A stretch of 64,000 nt of DNA from Atherix ibis (taxonomy: Eukaryota; Arthropoda; Insecta; Diptera; Athericidae): positions 40,934,954-40,998,953 of the forward strand of contig OY282609.1 of NCBI GenBank assembly GCA_958298945.1. Direction: 5' to 3'. Shown here piece after piece: positions 61,271-64,000 of this stretch. The translations under genes and the position numbers were made by a program. A model generated the notes under the pieces. The model was not told where the DNA came from, ran no database searches, and saw only the letters and a list, made by a program, of their open reading frames with translations. Position 1 is the first letter of the stretch; each line of letters begins with the position of its first letter.

Positions 61271-64000
61271 TTAGTAGGAATTTTCAGTAGAAATTGTCAG
61301 TGGGAATTATCAGTAGAAATGTTCAGCATAAATTTTTAGTAGAATTTTTAGTAGAAATTTTTAGTAGAAATTTTAGTAGAAATTTTTAGTAGAAATTTTC
61401 AGTAGAAATTTTCAGTAGAAATTTTCGGTAGAAATTTTTAGGAGAAATTTTCAGTAGAAAAATTTAGTTGAAATTTTCAGTAGAAATTTTTAGTAGAAAT
61501 TTTTAGTAGAAATTTTTAGTAGAAATTTTCAGTAGAAATTTCCTGTAGAAATTTTCGGTAGAAATTTTCAGTAGAAATTTTCAGTAGAAAGTAGAAATTT
61601 TCTGTAGAAATTTTCAGTACAAATTTTCAGTACAAATTTTCAGTACAAATTTCCAGTAGAAATTTTCAGTAGAAATTTTCAGTAGAAATTTTCAGTAGAA
61701 ATTTTCAGTAGAAATTTTCAGTAGAAATTTTCAGTACAAATTTTTAGTAGAAATTTTCAATATAAATTTTCAGTACTATTTTCAGTAGAAATTTTCAGTA
61801 GAAATTTTTAGTAGAAATTTTCAGTAGAAATTTTCGGTAGAAATTTTCGGTAGAAATTTTCAGTAGAAATTTTCGGTAGAAATTTTCAGTAGAAATTTTC
61901 AGTAGAAATTTTTAGTAGAAATTTTCAGTAGAAATTTTCAGTCGAAATTTTCAGTACCAATTGTCAGTAGAAATTTTGGGTAGAAATTTTCTGTAAAAAT
62001 TTTCAATAGAAATAGTTAGTAGAAATTTTCAGTAGGAGTTTTCGAGAAATGTTCAGTAGAAATTTTCAGTAGGAGTTTTCAGTAGAAATTTTCAGTGGGA
62101 ATTATCAGTAGAAATGTTCAGCATAAATTTTTAGTAGAATTTTTAGTAGAAATTTTTAGCAGAAATTTTAGTAGAAATTTTTAATAGAAATTTTCAGTAG
62201 AAATTTTCAGTTGAAATTTTCGGTAGAAATTTTTTAGGAGAAATTTTTAGTAGAAATGTTTAGTAGAAATTTTCAGTAGAAATTTTTAGTAGAAATTTTC
62301 AGTAGAATTTTCAGTACAAATTTTCAGTAGAAATTTTCAGTAGAAATTTTCAGTAGAAAGTAGAAATTTTCTGTAGAAATTTTCAGTACAAATTTTCAGT
62401 ACAAATTTCCAGTAGAAATTTTCAGTACAAATTTTCAGTAGAAATTTTCAGTAGAAATTTTCAGTAGAAATTTTCAGTAGAAATTTTCAGTAGAAATTTT
62501 CAATATAAATTTTCAGTACTATTTTCAGTAGAAATTTTAGTGCGAATTATCAGTAGAAATGTTCAGCATAAATTTTTAGTTGAAATTTTCAGTAGAAATT
62601 TTCAGTAGAAATTTTCAGTAGAAATTTTCAGTTGAAATTTTTAGTAGAAATTTTCAGTCGAAATTTTCGGTAGAAATTTTCGGTAGAAATTTTCAGTAGA
62701 AATTTTCGGTAGAAATTTTCAGTAGAAATTTTTAGTAGAAATTTTCAGTAGAAATTTTCAGTAGAAATTTTCAGTCGAAATTTTCAGTCGAAATTTTCAG
62801 TCGAAATTTTCAGTCGAAATTTTCAGTACCAATTGTCAGTAGAAATTTTGGGTAGAAATTTTCTGTAAAAATTTTCAATAGAAATAGTTAGTAGAAATTT
62901 TCAGTAGGAGTTTTCGTGAAATGTTCAGTAGAAATTTTCAGTAGGAATTTTCAGTAGAAATTTTCAGTGGGAATTATCAGTAGAAATGTTCAGCATACAT
63001 TTTTAGTAGAATTTTTAGTAGAAATTTTTAGCAGAAATTATAGTAGAAATTTTTAATAGAAATTTTCAGGAGAAATTTTCAGTTGAAATTTTCGGTAGAA
63101 ATTTTTTAGGAGAAATTTTTAGTAGAAATGTTTAGTAGAAATTTTCAGTAGAAATTTGTAGTAGAAATTTTCAGTAGAATTTTCAGTACAAATTTTCAGT
63201 AGAAATTTTCAGTAGAAACTTTCAATATAAATTTTGAGTAGGAATTTTCAGTAGAAATTTTAGTGCGAATTATCAGTAGAAATGTTCAGCATAAATTTTT
63301 AGTTGAAATATTTAGTTAAAATTTTCAGTAGAAATTTTCAGTAGAAATTTTTAGAAGAAATTTTCAGGAGAAATTTTCAGTGGGAATTATCAGTAGAAAT
63401 GTTCAGCATAAATTTTTAGTAGAATTTTTAGTAGAAATTTTTAGTAGTAATTTTAGTAGAAATTTTCAGTAGTAATTTTCAGTAGAAATTTTCAGTAGAA
63501 ATTTTCGGTAGAAATTTTTAGGAGAAATTTTCAGTAGAAATATTTAGTAGAAATTTTCAGTAGAAATTTTTAGTAGAAATTTTCAGTAGAAATTTTTAGT
63601 AGAAATTTTCAGTAGAAATTTTCTGTAGAAATTTTCGGTAGAAATTTTCAGTAAAAATTTTCAGTAGAAAGTAGAAATTTTCTGTAGAAATTTTCAGTAC
63701 AAATTTTCAGAACAATTTTTCAGTACAAATTTCCAGTAGAAATTTTCAGTACAAATTTTCAGTAGAAATTTTCAGTAGAAATTTTCAGTAGAAATTTTCT
63801 GTAGAAATTTTCGGTAGAAATTTTCAGTAGAAAGTAGAAATTTCCTGTAGAAATTTTCAGTACAAATTTTCAGAACAAATTTTCAGTACAAATTTCCAGT
63901 AGAAATTTTTAGTAGAAATGTTTAGTAGAAATTTTCAGTAGAAATTTTTAGTAGAAATTTTCAGTAGAAATTTTTAGTAGAAATTTTCGGTAGAAATTTT
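61271..64000. repeat. Domain D ~3.2-kb higher-order unit, copy 3 (left-truncated, runs off the window)
   Basis: Matches copy 2 from about 57,465 onward at a constant offset of 3,806 (CAGTGGGAA 57,492 to 61,298; TACC 58,149 to 61,955 and 59,021 to 62,827). The first roughly 295 bp of the unit, including TTTGCAGAG, are missing. It keeps the 872-bp TACC spacing and the four CAGTCG monomers. It changes TTTTCAGTGGG to TTGTCAGTGGG at the join, and inserts an additional GTAATTTTCAGTAG near 63,470. Confidence 0.92.

Larger units (their letters stand above)
744..62837. repeat. Dispersed TACCAATTGTC marker monomer (34 sites)
   Basis: The variant starts at 744, 1817, 2425, 5199, 8884, 9387, 10850, 13714, 14994, 16118, 16687, 19532, 21302, 22879, 26881, 28316, 29711, 31866, 33739, 36139, 38695, 40165, 42423, 44540, 45331, 50181, 52763, 54942, 55813, 58149, 59021, 60586, 61955 and 62827. 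It is nearly always followed by a GGGTAG monomer. Sites at 36,139, 40,165 and 42,423 read CCAATGGTC. In domains A to C the next monomer is AGTAGCAATTTTGGG; in most of domain D it is AGTAGAAATTTTGGG. It makes a convenient ruler for the higher-order units. Confidence 0.93.
50880..63840. repeat. Partial-monomer junction GAAAGTAGAAA, domain D only
   Basis: In CAGTAGAAAGTAGAAATTTTC or TTTCC a 7-bp piece, GTAGAAA, is inserted between whole monomers. It shifts the 13-bp register. It recurs about twenty times, for example near 50,888, 51,027, 51,868, 52,202, 53,588, 54,592, 55,336, 57,781, 60,024, 61,011 and 63,668, and was not noticed before 50.8 kb. It is a single ancestral defect spread by higher-order duplication. 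Confidence 0.88.
1..64000. repeat. 13-bp AT-rich satellite array filling the window
   Basis: The whole window is a head-to-tail array of the monomer TTTTCAGTAGAAA (+ strand), always in the same orientation, about 4,900 copies, with both array ends outside the window. The AAATTTT core is the most constant part; most variation falls in the CAGTAG half (CGGTAG, CTGTAG, TAGTAG, GAGTAG, CAGTAC, CAGTCG, CAGCAG). Units of 11, 12 or 14 bp occur but are a minority. The consensus has 23% G+C, with G twice as common as C on this strand. No reading frame stays open: TAG (+) and TGA (-) recur every 39 bp in every frame of the consensus. I saw no gene, RNA or transposon anywhere, so every long gene-free stretch here holds this satellite. 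A short AT-rich monomer in an array this long is typical of eukaryotic heterochromatin; which compartment and species is not visible. Confidence 0.98.
47881..64000. repeat. Satellite domain D
   Basis: This domain is rich in CAGTACAAA monomers, the partial monomer in CAGTAGAAAGTAGAAA (from about 50,880 onwards), CAGTATTATTTTC or CAGTACTATTTTC 12-bp units, TTTTTTAGGAG, and CpG-bearing CGGTAG and CAGTCG monomers. TTTGCAGAG with TTCAAATTTTCAGTTC is shared with the end of domain C (42,289 and 47,789). It contains an 865/878-bp tandem pair at 48.2-49.9 kb and a roughly 3.2-kb unit repeated from 53,976 to the window end. The array continues past base 64,000. Confidence 0.8.

Noticed and set aside
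1..64000. CRISPR array
   Set aside because: The repeat is only 13 bp, head-to-tail, with no unique spacers and no neighbouring cas genes.
1..64000. Protein-coding repeat (for example a repetitive surface or silk protein)
   Set aside because: 13 bp is not a multiple of 3, and each consensus monomer supplies a stop on each strand, so frames close every 39 bp.
1..64000. Telomeric repeat
   Set aside because: The monomer does not match TTAGGG, TTTAGGG, TTAGG or TTAGGC types; TTTTGGGTAG and TTTTTAGGAG are isolated variants, not tandem runs.
1..64000. CENP-B box or other known centromere protein site
   Set aside because: I saw no match to the CENP-B box core; the array could still be centromeric, but the sequence does not show it.
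1..64000. Transposon or retroelement insertions
   Set aside because: No terminal inverted repeats, LTRs, poly-A tails, target-site duplications or coding remnants; the longest non-monomer piece is 6 bp.
1..64000. tRNA, rRNA or structured ncRNA genes
   Set aside because: No GC-rich stems or conserved tRNA/rRNA motifs; the hairpin potential is the short 4-bp dyad in each monomer.
1..64000. Sequencing or assembly artefact as the sole explanation
   Set aside because: Private point variants, 1-bp and 6-bp indels and ordered cassettes distinguish the copies, which is not what random consensus error gives. Local copy number could still be wrong and needs read support.
1..64000. Bacterial iteron-type origin or partition site
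   Set aside because: Iterons number a few to tens near a rep gene; an array of thousands of monomers without any gene does not fit.

Overview
This window is one uninterrupted satellite-DNA array. From base 1 to base 64,000 it is built from a 13-bp, AT-rich monomer, TTTTCAGTAGAAA on the + strand (10 of 13 bases are A/T), so roughly 4,900 monomers are present. I found no protein-coding gene, RNA gene, transposon, CRISPR array or single-copy stretch. The only non-monomer material I noticed is a 6-bp insertion near 10,011 and a few broken joins. The array runs off both ends. The size, the AT-rich short monomer and the layered higher-order organisation point to eukaryotic heterochromatin (pericentromere, subtelomere, or a sex or B chromosome). 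The sequence alone does not identify the species.

The array is structured rather than homogeneous. Plain monomers form runs of up to 18 perfect copies. Between them lie diagnostic variant monomers (for example TACCAATTGTC, AGTGCGAATTATC, GATACTTTCTGC, CCAGCAGATATTTTC) that recur in fixed order as cassettes. The cassettes recur in longer units with spacings from about 0.26 to 4.2 kb. Where I measured spacing between shared markers, the copies mostly keep it exactly or differ by whole multiples of 13 bp. That is the pattern expected from unequal exchange between copies plus gain or loss of single monomers.

Four domains can be told apart by their private variants. Domain A (about 1-13.3 kb) has GTGGGAATTATC and CAGCAGAAACTTTC cassettes and long duplications (about 4.2, 3.7 and 1.42-1.46 kb offsets). 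Domain B (about 13.3-35.4 kb) is marked by GAAAAATTTAGTAGG and AGTACAAATCTTC, and holds the cleanest higher-order tandem repeat (three units of about 1.4 kb at 26.6-30.7 kb) and a 1,860-bp tandem duplication. Domain C (about 35.4-47.9 kb) is marked by CAGTCGAAATGTTC, ATTCTTAGGCGAAA and CCAATGGTC, with 1,845-, 2,258-, 791- and 723/736-bp offsets. Domain D (about 47.9-64 kb) is marked by CAGTACAAA, the truncated monomer GAAAGTAGAAA and CAGTACTATTTTC, and contains a roughly 3.2-kb unit present about 2.9 times.

Nothing here acts as an operon or pathway. The consensus closes all six reading frames: each monomer carries one TAG on the + strand and one TGA on the - strand, and because 13 is not a multiple of 3 each frame meets a stop every 39 bp. 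The observations worth following are the higher-order structure and its breakpoints, the double dyad symmetry of the monomer, its exact match to the nematode-type 3' splice acceptor TTTTCAG, and the spread of CpG-bearing variants in domain D.
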